Below, piece by piece: positions 14,842-27,356 of a stretch of DNA of 64,000 bases; position 1 is the stretch's first letter; the number at the start of each line of letters is the position of its first letter. The DNA comes from Chondrosia reniformis (Eukaryota > Porifera > Demospongiae > Chondrillida > Chondrillidae). The notes below the pieces were generated by a model that made no database searches, was not told where the DNA came from, and was given only the letters and a program-made list of their open reading frames with translations. A program made the translations under genes and the position numbers. The DNA is taken from the NCBI GenBank assembly GCA_947172415.1, contig OX359192.1:4652501-4716500 (forward strand), in the 5' to 3' direction.

Positions 14842-14900
14842 CATACAAGATGTATGTACTATATCAATATACTAAATACTTATAATTCTAATCTAATGTA
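14842..14900 (-). repeat. J1 junction module, copy 1 (inverted; palindrome centre)
   Basis: About 60 bp of conserved non-satellite sequence exactly where the array turns from minus to plus. Its complement carries tagtatattgatatagtac followed by atacatcttgtatg. The same module stands at the other minus-to-plus turns (46353-46405, 57934-57995, 62651-63460 split), there in the opposite orientation. It is asymmetric, so it is a sequence module and not just a random meeting point of two arrays. Confidence 0.8.
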
Positions 14901-15909
14901 CTAGTTTTATGTACTAGTTGGTTGCACTAGTTGTAGTACTAGTTGTTTGTACTAGTTATATGTATTAGTTGTGTGAACTAGATGTATGTACTAGTTGTAT
15001 ATACTAGGTGTATGTACTAGTTTTATGTAGTAGTTGTATGTACTAGTTGTATAAACTATTTGTATGTACTCATTACTAGTTGTAAGAACTCGTTGTATAT
15101 ACTTGTTACTAGTTGTATGTAGTAGTTGTTTGAATTAGTTGTATGTAGTTGTACTAGTTTTATTTATTAGTTGGAGGTGCTAGTTGTATGTACCCGTTGA
15201 ATGTGCTAATTGTATGAACTAGCTGTATGAACTAGTTGCATGTACTCGTTGTATGCACTCGTTATTAGTTGTATGTACTCGTTGTATATACTTATTGCAT
15301 GGACCAGACATATTTACTAGTTGTAGGTACAAGTTGCATGTTCTAGTTTTATATACTACACATGTGAGTACATTTTGTATTTACTAGTTGTGGGAGCCAG
15401 TTCTATGTATTAGCTGTGGTACTAGTTGAATGAACCAGTAGCGTATACTAATTGTATGTACTAGTTGTATGTACTACTTGTATGTACTATTTGTATGTAC
15501 TAGTATTAGTTATATTTACTTGTTGTAGGTACTAGTGGTTAGTTCTAGTTGTAGTTTCTAGTTGAATGTACTAGTCATATGTCCTAATTATATGTACTAG
15601 TTGTATATTCTAATTGTATATACTAGTTGTATGACCTAGTTGTATATACTCGTTGTATGTACTCTTAACTAGTTGAATGTACTTGTTGTACGTACTAGTT
15701 ACTAGTTGTATGTACTAGTTGGATGTACTAATTTTATGTACTCTTTATATTTACTAGTTGTATCCACCAGTTCTATGTACTTGGTATAGTAACAGTTGTA
15801 TGTACTAGTTTCATGTCCAGGTCGTATGTACCAGTTGTATGGACTAGTTGTACGGACTAGTTGTATGTACTAGCTGGTATGAACAAATTGCATTTACTAG
15901 TCATATATA
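14901..15909 (+). repeat. 13-bp satellite array, plus orientation
   Basis: Innermost part of the right arm, mirror of about 13560-14841. It ends in the target-duplicated octamer CATATATA (15902-15909) next to the CR1-like insertion. Confidence 0.9.
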
Positions 15910-18005
15910 GTTGCAATGAGGGCTCCTAACTACTATTGTACAAAGGCCAAGAGGAAGAAAAAAACAGAAGATTGGGAGAAGTAAAGGCTATTGAGAAACC
16001 AAGTTATGACGATGATCAGGGAGTCAAAGTTGCAGCATTTCGAGAAAGTTAGTGAAGGAGCCACAGGGGGCCCCAGAAAAGCTTGGCATGAGCTGGGCAA
16101 TCTGGTTGGTATAGGGAAGAGAGGGGTGGTAGGAGCCATACATACAGATGCAGGTACTGTAGTGGACAAGCAACGTATTGCCGACGAGTTCTGCAAGTTC
16201 TTCTCTACTGTGATTGGAGTGGCCAACAATGAAGATGATGATGGCATCTCCTTAGCTAATGAAACAAGCCCTGTGTCTAATGGCGAGTTTAGATTCCACA
16301 GAATAGAGGAGGAAGATGTGCTCAACTTGTTGAAGCGGGTGGATACCAACAAGGCAAGTGGTGTTGATCGGATCGGTGCTGGGGTTCTGCAGATGGCTGC
16401 CGAGGGAATAAGTCACAGCCTCACTACCTTGCTTAACGCCAGCCTGGATACTGGTCAGGTCCCTTCAAAATGGAAATTAGCTGTCATCATTCCTGTCACC
16501 AAATCAGGCACCTCCGAAAGTCTTGAAAACTTTCGTCCTATATCACTGTTGCCAGTTGTGGCTAAGGTATTTGAGAGGCTTGTGCACCAGCAACTGTTTA
16601 GCCACCTGCAGAAGTATAACATCCTACACCCCACACAGTCGGGCTTCAGACCCCGGTATACCACTCAAGATGTTCTGGTGGGTTTGGTAGACAGCTGGCG
16701 CCAGGCCCTGGATGCTGAACTACTTGTTGGTGCAATTATGATGGATTTGAGTAAGGCATTTGATTGTGTGGACCATTCCATCTTGGTCAGGAAACTCAGA
16801 GTGTATGGAGTGAATGGGGGGGAGTTAAGGTGGTTCCAGGACTACCTACATGGAAGAAAGCAGAGGGTCAGAATTAGCAGTGCTTACTCAACATGGAGTG
16901 ACATCCGCAGGGGGATCCCACAAGGGTCAATCCTAGGCCCTCTGCTCTTTAACTTGTATGTCCAGGACCTACCGGAGGCAGTTCGTGAGTGTAAGTCAAT
17001 GCAGTACGCTGATGACACTACGCTCTCTCTTGTTAGGAAGAACGCAAAGGATCTGGAGCATGGTCTGACTGAGGGTGCCGAGAAAGTAGCTGAATGGGTG
17101 CGAAAGAATAAGCTGACTCTTAATGTGAAGAAGACTCAGCTACTGTTGCTAGGAAGAAAACGGAGAGAAGCCAATTTGAACCAGGTGGAGGTGAGGATGG
17201 GGGAACAGGTGCTGCCCAGAAGTAGCAGTGCGAGATGCCTGGGGATGTGGATTGTTGATAAACTTACATGGAAGGACCACATCTCCAGGGTGCATCAGAA
17301 GTGTTTCGGGGCCCTTACCAAGCTAAGGAGGAACAGGGAGGTTCTGCCCACTGCCTTAAAAAAAGTTTTTTCAGGCTCTTGTATTGCCACATGTAGACTA
17401 TTGTGCAGTTGCTTGGCACGAATGTACAAAGGAACTGCACGCAAAGGTGGAAAGGATCCTCAACTATGGCATGAGACTGATCTTATCCCAGCCACCCAGG
17501 ACACCCAACAGGAAATGAGACGTACCTTGCATTGGATGCCCCTTGAAAGGCGGAGAGTAATGTTCCGCCTCATCCTCATGCACAGATGCATGAATCAATT
17601 AGCTCCGGCCTACCTCACCGAGTCCGTACACAGGAATTGCTCCTTAGGCTATATTAGGACAAGGGGCTCCAACAATCCCCACTTCTTCCCAGTTTGATCT
17701 GAGTGGGGGAGGAGATCCTTTATATTTAGAGCATCTGTGGATTGGTCCAGTCTTCCTCCGGAGATCGGGAACATCAAGGCTGCATCATCATCCAAGAGCG
17801 GGTTGAAATCTTATCTGATGAACTAGTTTCCATTGAAATTCACAATTTTCATTCAATTCTTATCAATTTTTTATTGGACTTATACATTGCTCATCAGTCA
17901 TGCATTTCTGTTATTGTATTCTTGTTTCAGGACTCCCAGGTAGACCAGCCACATGAGCTGATGGGACCATCCTGTTTAAATTAAAATAACCTAACCAAAC
18001 TTAAC
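15910..18005 (+). mobile_element. CR1/L2-like LINE insertion, 5'-truncated, with 8-bp target duplication
   Basis: A roughly 2.1-kb LINE fragment inserted in the right arm near the palindrome centre. The flanking octamer CATATATA occurs at 15902-15909 and again at 18006-18013, a convincing target-site duplication. The mirror position in the left arm (about 13560) is an empty site. The element keeps reverse transcriptase and the C-terminal LINE tail. Its 3' end is AT-rich with repeated taacctaacc/aacttaacc-like words just before the duplication. The insertion is younger than the formation of the palindrome. Confidence 0.85.
15991..17825 (+). pseudogene. LINE reverse transcriptase (CR1/L2-like), near-intact reading frame with frameshifts
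   Basis: A 568-residue open frame (15991-17697) begins inside the protein, since the 5' part is missing, so the first ATG is not a true start. The order is a linker with GPRKAWHELGNL (residues about 25-40), RT fingers ENFRPISLLP, motif A MMDLSKAFD (about 248-256), motif B GIPQGSILGPLLF, and catalytic YADD at about 339-342, then thumb. Between 17361 and about 17515 the frame is shifted: another frame there gives the expected LPHVDYCAVAW and LNYGMRLIL words before the original frame resumes at LHWMPLERRR. A further shift after 17690 moves the terminal WSSLPPEI...LKSYLMN tail to another frame, ending near 17825. Motif style suits the CR1/L2 group. The endonuclease is absent. Confidence 0.85.
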
Positions 18006-18013
18006 CATATATA

Positions 18014-18185
18014 CTAGTTGTAGATACTAGTTCTATGTACTAGTTGTATAACCTTGTAGTATGTTTTAGTTGTATGTACTCGTTCTATGTACTAGTTTTA
18101 GGTACCAGTGGTATGTACTAGTTGTATTTAATAGTTGTATGTACTAGTTGTACCGAGTAGTAGTATGAACTATGTACTGGTGTAT
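18014..18185 (+). repeat. 13-bp satellite, plus orientation
   Basis: Short satellite stretch between the LINE and the pogo relic. It is nearly identical to the complement of 13430-13560. Confidence 0.9.
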
Positions 18186-18478
18186 GCACAAAAGAACGTT
18201 GATTAACCAAACTGTCAGTTATCCGAACGGTTTTTAGTATTGCATAATCGCTGCTAGTGAAAGGAAGCAAATGGTGCTGACACTTACGGAAAAACTGAAT
18301 ATATGCGAACAATTGGCTAGAGGAGCTACGTAACATTACTCTCCAAAGAATATGAGGTAGGAAATTTGATTTTATACGTAATAAAGTCAAATTGAAACAG
18401 TTTGTTTGAAATTGAATGGCTGCAATAGTTCAACTAAGAGGTGCACAATGAAATCTGCAAAAGATTGGATGACTCTTG
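18186..18478 (+). mobile_element. pogo/Tigger-like transposon relic, right mirror copy
   Basis: Inverted partner of 13144-13428. It starts near gaacgttgattaaccaaac and reads on the + strand through a broken CENP-B/pogo-type helix-turn-helix (LTLTEKLN, then SKEYEVG after a frameshift). Its 5' terminal repeat is corrupted compared with 25271. The open frame on the opposite strand is antisense noise. Confidence 0.7.
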
Positions 18479-21400
18479 GCATTTACTAGTTGTATGGACC
18501 AGTTCTAAGTACAAGCTGTAGTACTAGTTATATATACTAGTTGCATGTACTTGTTCTACCTACTAGTTGTATGTACTAATTGTATGAACTGGTTGTATAT
18601 ATTATTTGTATGTATAGTTGCATGAACTAATTGTGTGTACTGATACTTGTTATATTTATATATTAGTTGTATGTGCTAGTTGTAGATACTAGTTGTATGT
18701 ACTAGTTACTAGTTGTATGCACTAGTTGTGTTCTAGTTGTATGTCCTATTTATATGAACTAGTTTTATGTACTAGTTGTATGTACTCTTTGTATTTACTA
18801 CTTGTATGCTCAAGTTCTCTGTTTTAGCTGTAGTACTAGGTGAATGTACTAGTTGCATGACCTACTTGTATGTACTAGTTGTAGGTACTACAAATATGTA
18901 CTAGTTGAATGTATTAGTACTACTTATATTTACTAGCTATATGTACTAGTTGTATGTACTAGTTGTGTATATTGGTTGTAAGTACTCGTTGCAAATGTGC
19001 TAGTTGTATGAACTAGTTTTATGAACTCTTTGTATTTACTAGTTTTATGCACAGATCTATGTATTAACTGCAGTTTTAGTTAAATGTACTAGTTCCATGT
19101 ACTAGTTGTATGTACCAGTTGAATGTACTAGTTGTATGTACTAGTTGTAGGACTAGTTTTATGCACTGGTTGTATGTACTCGTTGTATATTCTCGTTACT
19201 AGTATATGTACACGTTGTATGTACTCGTTAATGACTCTTTGCATTTACTAATTGTGTGGACCAGTTCTAAGTACTAGCTGTAGAACTAGTTGTATGTACT
19301 AATTGCATGTACTAGTTGTACGTACTAGTTGTATGTACTAGTTTTAGGTACTAGTTGAATTTGCTATTTGTATGTGCTATTTGTATGTATAGTTGTATGA
19401 ATTGTATGTACTAGTACTTGTTATATTTCCTAGGTGTAGGTACTATTTGTACACACTAGTTGTATGATACTAGTTGATTGTATTAGTTGTACGTGCATGT
19501 ACAAGTTTTATGTACTAGTTACTATTTGTATGTGCTAGTTGTACGTTCTAGTTGTATGGATTAGTTTTATGTTATAGTCATATGTACTAGTTGTGTGTCC
19601 TGGTGGTGTGTACTAGTTGTATGTAGTAGTTAAAATAGTAATTTTATATACTAGTTGTATGTTCTAGTTCTATGTACTAGTTGTATGAACTATTAGTATA
19701 TACAAAGTGTATGTACTAGTTGTATATACCAATACTAGTTATATTTACCAGTTGTAAAGTGCTAGTAGTATGCAATAATTGTAAGTACTAGTTGTATGTA
19801 GTGGTATTAGTTATATTTACTATCTGTTGGTTCTAGTAGTACATACTGGTTATTTGTAGTGGTTGTATGGACTAGTTGTGTGTACTCTTTGTATTTACCA
19901 GTTGTATTCACCAGTTCTATGTAGTAGCTGTATTACTAGTTGAATGTACTAGTTGAAGGTACTAGTTGAATGTACTAGTGTTTGTACTAGTTGTAGGTAC
20001 TAGTTTTATGCACTGGTTGTGTGTACTATTTGTATGAACTAGTTTTATGTAGTAGTTGTATGATCTAGTTGAATGTACTAGTAGTAGCTTTATTTCCTAG
20101 GTGTAGGTACTATTTGTACACACCAGTTGTATGATACTAGTTGAATGTATTGGTTATATGTTATAGTCATATCCACTAGTTCTATGTACTAGTTGTATGA
20201 ACTAGTAGTATGTACTAGGGTATGTACTAGTTGTATGTACTAGTTGTATGTACTAGTTGTATGTATAAGTTATAGGTATTAATTGTACGTACTAGGTGTA
20301 CGTACTAGTTGTTGGTACTACTTGTATCCACTAGTTTCATGTGCTAGTACTCCTTATATTTACTAGTTGCATGTACTAGCTGTATACACTAGTACTAGTT
20401 ATATTTACTAGTTGTAGGTCCTAGTTGTACATACGAGTTGTCTGTTCTAGTTGGATGTACTAGTAATTGTTGTGTATACTATGTGTAAGTACTCGTGGCA
20501 TGTACTAGTTGGATGTACTAGTAACTAGTTGAATGTACCAGATGTGTGTTCTAGTTGTATGTACTAATTACAGGAACTAGCTATATGTACTAGTTGTAGG
20601 TACTAGTTTTATGCACTGGGTGTATGTACTATTTGTATGTACCAGTTGTATGTACTAGTTGGATGGACTAGCTGTGTGTACCCTTTGTATTTACTAGTTG
20701 TATTCACCAGTTCTATGTAGTATGTAGTACTAGTTGTAAATACTAGTTGAATTTTCTAGTTGTAAGTACCAGTTGCATGTACTAGTTGTATGTACTAGTT
20801 GTATGAACTCGTTGTATGCACTCGTTTCTAGTTTTATGTATTCTTTGTAGGTACTCATTACTAATTACTTGTACTATTTGTATGTAATAGTTGTTTCAAC
20901 TACTTTATGTACTAGGACTATTTGTATATAATACGTGTAGGGACTAGTTATATGTACTAGTTGTATGTAGTAGTATAAGTAGTAATTTTTTCTACTAGTT
21001 GTATGTACTAGTTGTATGTACTAGTTGTATGAACTAGTAGTACGTACTAAGTGTATATACTAGTTGTATGTACTAGTACTAGTTATATTTACCAGTTGTA
21101 AAATGCTAGTACTATGTACTAGTTGTATGTACTAGTTGTATGTAGTAGTATTAGTTATATTTACTATTTGTAGGTTCTAGTTGTACATACTAGTTATTTG
21201 TAGTGGTTAAATGGACTAGTTGTATGTACACTTTTTATTTACTAGTTGTATTCACCAGTTCTATGTAGTAGCTGTAGAACTAGTTGTATGTACTAGTTGC
21301 ATGCACTAGTTGTATGTATAGGTTGTATGTACTAGTTGTATGTTCTAGTTGTATATACTAGTTGTATGTACTCATTGTATGCATTCATTACTAGTTGCAT

Positions 21401-22767
21401 GAACTAGTTGTATGTAGTAGTTGTTTGAACTACTTTATGTACAAGGACTATTTATATTTACTACATGTAAGGACTGGTTGTATGTACTATATAGTTGTAT
21501 TTATTAGTAGTTAGTACTAGTTCTATGTAGAAATTGTATTTACTAGTTTTAGGTAGTAGTTGTATGTTCTAGTTGTATGAACTAGTTGTATGTACTCACT
21601 GTATGTACTTGTTACTAGTTTTATGTACTCGTTTTATGTACTCGTTACTGACTCTTTGCATTTACTAGTTTTATGGAACAGTTCTAAGTACTAGCTGTAG
21701 TACTAATTGTATCTACTAGTTGTACGTAAATGTTGTATGTCCTAGTTGTACGTAATAGTTGTATGTACTATTTGTATGTATAGTTGTCTGAACTAATTGT
21801 ATGTACTAGTACTTGTTCTTTTTATATATTAGTAGTTTGTACTAGTTGTAGATACTAGTTGCATGTACTAGTTGCTATTTGTATGAACGAGTTGTGTGTT
21901 CTAGTTGTATTTACTAGTTATATGAATTAGTTTTATGTACTAGTTGTATGCCACAGTTCTCTGTATTAGCTGTAGAACTAGTTGCATGTTACTAGTTGTA
22001 TGTACTAGTTGTATGTATAAGTTGTAGGTATTAGTTGTCTGAACAAGTTGTATGTACTAGTAGTATGTACTAGTATTACTTAGATTTACTAGTTGTATGT
22101 AGTAGTTGTACATACGAGTTGCATGTACTAGTTGCATGTACTAGTTGTGTATACTAGTTGAATTTACTAGTTACATGAACTAGTTATATGTACTAGTTTT
22201 ATGTACTCTTTGTATTTACTAGTTGTATGCACTTGATCTATGTATTAACTGCAGTACTAGTTGAATGTACTAGTTCCATGTACTAGTTTTATGTACCAAT
22301 TGTATGTACTAGTAGTAGGAACTACTTTTATGCACTGGTTTTATGTACCAGTTATTTGTGTACTAGTACTAGTTCTATTTACTAGTTGTATGTACCAGTT
22401 GCAAGTACTAGCTGAATGTACTGGTTGTAAGTAGTAGTTCCCTGTTCTAGTTGTATGTACTAGTAGGAGTTATATTTCCTAGGTGTTACTATTTGTACAC
22501 ACTAGTTGTATGATACTATATAGTGGATTGTTTTAGTTGCACGCACAACTTGTATGTACAAGTTGAAAGTTCTATTTACTAGTATTATGTACTAGTTTTG
22601 TGTACTAGTTGTATGAACTAGTAGAATGTACTAAGTGTATGTACTAGTTGTATGTACTAGTACTAGTTATATTTACCATTTGTAAAGTGCTATATAGTAG
22701 TATGTATTAGTTGTATGTACTCGTTGTTTGGACTAGTATTAGTTATATTTATTAGTTGTAGGTTGTA
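18479..22767 (+). repeat. 13-bp satellite array, plus orientation, with higher-order words
   Basis: A 4.3-kb array. The word ctctttgtatttactagttg followed by a caccagttctatgta-type stretch recurs near 18790, 19025, 19235, 19885, 20675, 21230, 21650 and 22205. The gtgtaggtactatttgtac word recurs near 19440, 20100 and 22485. The right end (22756-22767) is the target duplicated by the Penelope element. No gene is seen. Confidence 0.9.
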
Positions 22768-23945
22768 ATAGAATAAACATCTTCATGGAGGAATTCGAAA
22801 TAGAAGCTCTTCGTGCTGCTGTGATAAGGCCTAAGTTGTGGTTGAGGTATGTGGATGACACATTTGTCATCTGGAATCATGGTGACGAGCAGCTGGAGGA
22901 CTTCTTGAGTTTCCTCAATGGAAGACATCGCAACATCAAATTTACCATGGAGAAGGAGACCAATGGTTCCTTACCCTTCCTGGATGTGCAAGTAAAGAAG
23001 TGCATGGGAAGTTTGGACACATTTGTGTAAAGGAAACCAACACACACAGACAGGTACCTTCACTTTACCTCTCATCACCACCCTAGGGTAAAAACTGGTA
23101 TCGCACTGTGTCTCAAAGACAGAGCCGAAAAGATCTGTGGACCAAACTCCAGTAGCTTGGAAAAAGAAAAGGAGCACCTGGAAGGAGTACTTCAAGCTAA
23201 TGGATACCCTAAATGGGAGGCTCACAGACGGCTCAACAGGAGAAGGCAGACTAAGGGGAGTGAGGATGAGTGTAAACACAAACTCTTTATGCCATATATA
23301 AAGGGACTCAGTGAGATGATCGATAAAAGCTGTAGAAATATGGGTATCCAGACCATTTTCTCCAAGCAGAGATCACTGAGAACCGTTTTATCCAAACCAA
23401 AACAGCCACAACCACCTATGTATATCAAGGGTGTAGTTTACCTAATTCCTTGCTCTGAGTGTTCTGCAGTCTACATTGGTGAAACTGGAAGGACCCTGAA
23501 AGTGAGATTGGCAGAACACAAGCGAACAGTCAGGATGGGGGATGTGAACAACGGTATAGCTGTTCACTCCCTCAAGACTGGCCACTAAATTGCTTGGGAC
23601 AAGGCCAAGATTACAGACAGGGAAACCCACTGGCAAAGGAGAAGGGTCAAAGAAGCCATCAGGATCCAGAGGAGTCAGGTGAGAATGAATTTAGATCAAG
23701 GCATTGTGTTACATCCAGCCTGGAGACGATTTAATATTCATACTTCCTGTTTTTCTCATTCTGCTGAGGGTCACATGACAGGAAGTGGGAATGGCGGGAA
23801 AATCCTCTATAAATAGAGGCAATTCTTCCACTCAACCATCAGTCACTGAGGAAGACCCCCAGGGTCGAAACGTTTGACCAAGAATTGAAAAAACCAACTA
23901 CGTTTTTTAAACGCTCAAAAGTCGAAGGATGTACCATCCCAAAGA
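22768..23945 (+). mobile_element. Penelope-like element, 5'-truncated, with 12-bp target duplication
   Basis: A roughly 1.2-kb Penelope-like retroelement fragment. The flanking dodecamer TTGTAGGTTGTA occurs at 22756-22767 and 23946-23957, consistent with a target-site duplication. The element keeps the end of the reverse transcriptase, the linker, a GIY-YIG endonuclease and a 3' end with the gggtcgaaacgtttg motif near 23865. The terminal segment aaacgctcaaaagtcg...ccaaagatt is shared with the ends at 57660-57705 and, in miniature, at 41301-41357. The site mirrors the hairpin-element insertion at 7559 within a few tens of bases. Confidence 0.85.
22785..23790 (+). pseudogene. Penelope reverse transcriptase C-terminus and GIY-YIG endonuclease, broken
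   Basis: The reading starts inside reverse transcriptase (IEALRAA) and shows motif C as RYVDDTFVIW (about 22845-22875), then the SLPFLDVQV motif. An in-frame TAA at 23028 and later frame changes interrupt it. The linker (23157-23400) leads to GVVYLIPC, VYIGETGRTLKVRLAEHK and the final helix, the GIY-YIG core with its catalytic arginine and downstream NNGIAVHSLKTGH. A TAA directly follows GH at 23586-23588, though the homologous C-terminus continues in frame to about 23790. This is the usual order (RT then GIY-YIG) of endonuclease-bearing Penelope elements such as Neptune. It is not functional. Confidence 0.85.
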
Positions 23946-23957
23946 TTGTAGGTTGTA

Positions 23958-25270
23958 GTTGTAAATACTAGTTATTTGTAGTGGTTGTATGGACTGGTTG
24001 TATGTACTCTTTCTATTTACTAGTTGTATGCACCAGTTCTATGTGGTAGCTGTAGCACTAGTTGTATGGATTAGTTGTATGTACTAGTTGTATGTACTAG
24101 TTTTATTTACAAGGTGTATGTACTAGTTGAATGTACTCGTTGTATGCACTCATGACTAGTTTTATGTACTCCTTGGATGTACTCATTACTAGTTGCGTGT
24201 ATTAATTGTATGTAGTAGTTGTTTGAACAACTTTATGTACTAGGACTATTTATATATACTACGTGTAGATACTAGTTGTATGTAATAGTTGTATTTATTA
24301 GTTGTATGTACTAGTTGTATGTAGTAATTGTATTAGTAGTTTTATGTTCTAGTTGTATGTACAAGTAGTAGTTATATTTTTTAGGTGTAGGTACTATTTG
24401 TACACACTAGTTGTGTGATACTAGTTGATCGTATTAGTTGCACGTACTAGTTGTATGTACAAGTTGTATGTACTAGTCACTATTTGTATGTACTAGTTGT
24501 ATGTTCTAGTTTTATGCATTAGTTATATGTCATAGTCATATGTTCCAGTTGTATGGCCTGCTTGTGTGTACTAGTTGTATGTAGTATTTGAAGTAGTAAT
24601 TTTATATACTAGTTGTATGTACTAGTTGTATGTGCAAGTTGTATGTACTAGTTGTTTGAATTACTTGTTTGAACTAGTTGTATGTACTTATACTAGTTAT
24701 ATTTACAAGTTGTAGGTACTAGTGGTTAGTACTGGTTGTAGTTTTTAGTTGAATGTACTAGTTATATGTACTAATTATATGTACTAATTTTATCTTTTAA
24801 TTGTATGTACTAGTTGTTTGACCAAGTTGTATGTACTAGTTGGATGACCTAGTTGTGTATACTCATTGTATGTACTCGTTACTAGTTGTATGTATTAGTG
24901 GTATGTACTAATTTTATGTACTCTTTGTATTTACTAGTTGTATCCACTAGTTAAATGTACTAGGTACAGTAACAGTTGTATGTTCTAGTTTCATGTCCTG
25001 GTCGTATGTACCAGTTGTATGGACTAGTTGTATGAACTAGTTGTATGTTCTAGCTGTTATGAAAAAATTGCATTTACTAGTTATATTTACTATTTGTAGG
25101 TACTAGTTAAATGTACTTGTTGTATGACCCTGTTGTATGTTTTAGTTGTATGTACTCGTTCTATGCACTAGTTTCAGGTACCAGTGAGATGTACTAGTTG
25201 TATTTACTAGTTTATGTACTAGTTGTCCGGAGTAGTAGTGTGAACTAGGTTTATGTAGTGGTTGTATGTT
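23958..25270 (+). repeat. 13-bp satellite array, plus orientation
   Basis: Satellite between the Penelope element and the pogo MITE. It has the same higher-order words as neighbouring arrays (for example gtaggtactatttgtac near 24390). No gene is seen. Confidence 0.9.
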
Positions 25271-25699
25271 CAGTGGAACGTCGATTATCCGAACATCGAT
25301 TAACCGAACTGTCAATTATCAGAACGGTTTTTAGTATTGCATAATAACAAAACGGCTACTAATGAAAGGAAGCAAATGGTGCTGACACTTTCGTAAAAAC
25401 TGAATATTTGCAAACGAATGGCTGGAGGAGCTACGGTAACATTACCCTCCAAAGAATATGAGGTAGGAAAGTTACGTAATAAAGTCAAATTGAAACAGTT
25501 TGCTTTGAAATTAGACGGCTGCAATAGTTCAACTAAGCGGTGCAATATGAAATCTGCAATAGATACAACTCAAGGTGATGCCTTTTTTATGGTTTACCCA
25601 TATGTCTCTGTATCTATTCTTATATTGTTTGATTATATGAACAATTTGATTTTATGGCAACATCAACCCCTATTATTTCATAAAATCCAAGTTCCACTG
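25271..25699 (+). mobile_element. pogo-like MITE with terminal inverted repeats
   Basis: A 429-bp element. The left end CAGTGGAACGTCGATT (25271 on) and the right end, which reads CAGTGGAACTTGGATT on the minus strand (25684-25699), form imperfect terminal inverted repeats of the pogo/Tigger type. Inside is a stub of the transposase: MAGGATVTLPSKEYEVGK and later STKRCNMKSAID from 25418, matching the helix-turn-helix and following basic part of pogo transposases. A deletion joins this to the 3' end. A stop upstream of 25418 breaks the first helix. It is the best-preserved of three related copies (others 13144 and 18186) and has no mirror partner. Confidence 0.8.
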
Positions 25700-27356
25700 T
25701 TCTAGTTATATGCACTAGTTTTATGTACTAGTTGTATGAACTCGTTACTGACTCTTGGCATTTACTAGTTGTATGGACCAGTTCTAAGTACAAGCTGTAG
25801 TACTAGTTTAATGTCCTAGTTGCATGTACTAGTTGTACTTACTAGTTGTATATACTAATTCCATGTACTAGTTGTATGTACTAATTCCATGTACAAGCTG
25901 TATGTACTAGTTGTGTGTGTACTAGTACCAGTTCTATTTACCAGTTGCATGTACAAATTGTATGTACTAGTTGTATGAACGAGTTGTATGTACTCGTTTT
26001 ATAAACTGGAAACTAGTTTCATGTACTCGTTTTATGTACTCATTACAAGTTGTATGTACAAGTTGTATATTCTAATTGTATGTACTAGTTGTATGACCTA
26101 GTTGTATGTACTCATTGTATGTACTCTTTACTAGTTGAATGTACTCCTTGTATGTACTCATTACTAGTTGTATGTAATAGTCGTATGTACTAATTTTCTG
26201 TTCTCTTTGTATTTACTAGTTGTATCCACCAGTTCTATGTACTAGCTATAGTAATGGTTGTATGTACTAGTTTCATGTACTGGTCGTTTGTACCAGTTGT
26301 ATGGACTAGTTGTATTTACTAGCTGTATGAACAAATTGCATTTATTATATTTACTAGTTGTATGACCTTGTTGTATGTTTTAGTTGTATTTACTAGTTTT
26401 ATGTACTAGTTGTTTAGAGTAGTAGTACCAGTTATATGAACTAGTTTTATGTACTAGTTGTATGTACTTGTTACTGACATTTACAAGTGTTATGGACCAG
26501 TTATAAGTTCTAGCTGTAGTGCTCTTTGTATGTACAAGTTGTATGTACTAGTTGTATGTAAAAGTTGTAGGTACTCTTTGTATTTACTAGTTGTATGCAC
26601 CAGTTCTCTGCATTAGCTGTAGCACTAGTTGAATGTACTAGTTGCATGTACTAGTTGTATGTACTAGTTGTATGTATAAGTTGTAGGTATTAGTTGTATG
26701 TACTAGTTGTAGCTACTACTAGTGTGTACTAGTTGTGTGAACTAGCTGTATGTACTAGTACTTGTTATATTTACTAGTTGTGTATACTAGTTGTAAGTAC
26801 TCGTTGCATGTACTAGTTGGATGTACTAGTAGCTAGTTGAATGTACTAAATGTGTGTTCTAGTTGTATGTAGTAGTTACATGAACTAGTAATATGTACTA
26901 GTTGTATGTACTAGTTGTATGTACTAGTTGTATTTACTAGTTTTAGGTACTAGTTTTATGCACTGGTTGTATGTACTAGTTGTGTGTGTACTAGTACTAG
27001 TTCTATTTACTAGTTGTATGTACTAGTAGCAAATACTAATTGTATGAATCACTTGTATGTACTAGTACTTGTTATATTTACTAGTTGTATATACTATATG
27101 TATGAACTAGTTGAATGTAGTAGTTGTAAGTTCTAGTTGAATGTACTACAAGTAGTTATATTTCCTAGGTGTAGGTACTATTTGTACACACCAATTGTAT
27201 GATACTAGTTGAATGTATTAGTTGCAGTACTAGTTGTATGTATAATTTGAATGTACTAGTTACTATTTGTATGTACAAGTTGTATGTTATAGTTTTATGC
27301 ATTAGTTATATGTTCTAGTCATATGCACTAGTTGTATGTCCTGGTTGTGTGTACTA
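25700..27356 (+). repeat. 13-bp satellite array, plus orientation
   Basis: The last 250 bp are the near-identical mirror of 5413-5660. No gene is seen. Confidence 0.9.

Noticed and set aside
23846-23880. Hammerhead ribozyme in the GIY-YIG Penelope element (CTGAGGA...GGGTCGAAACG) and in the copy at 57605
   Set aside because: There is an extra A before stem II, the cleavage triplet lacks the required U, and outer strands do not pair. At most it is a conserved 3' motif or a decayed ribozyme.
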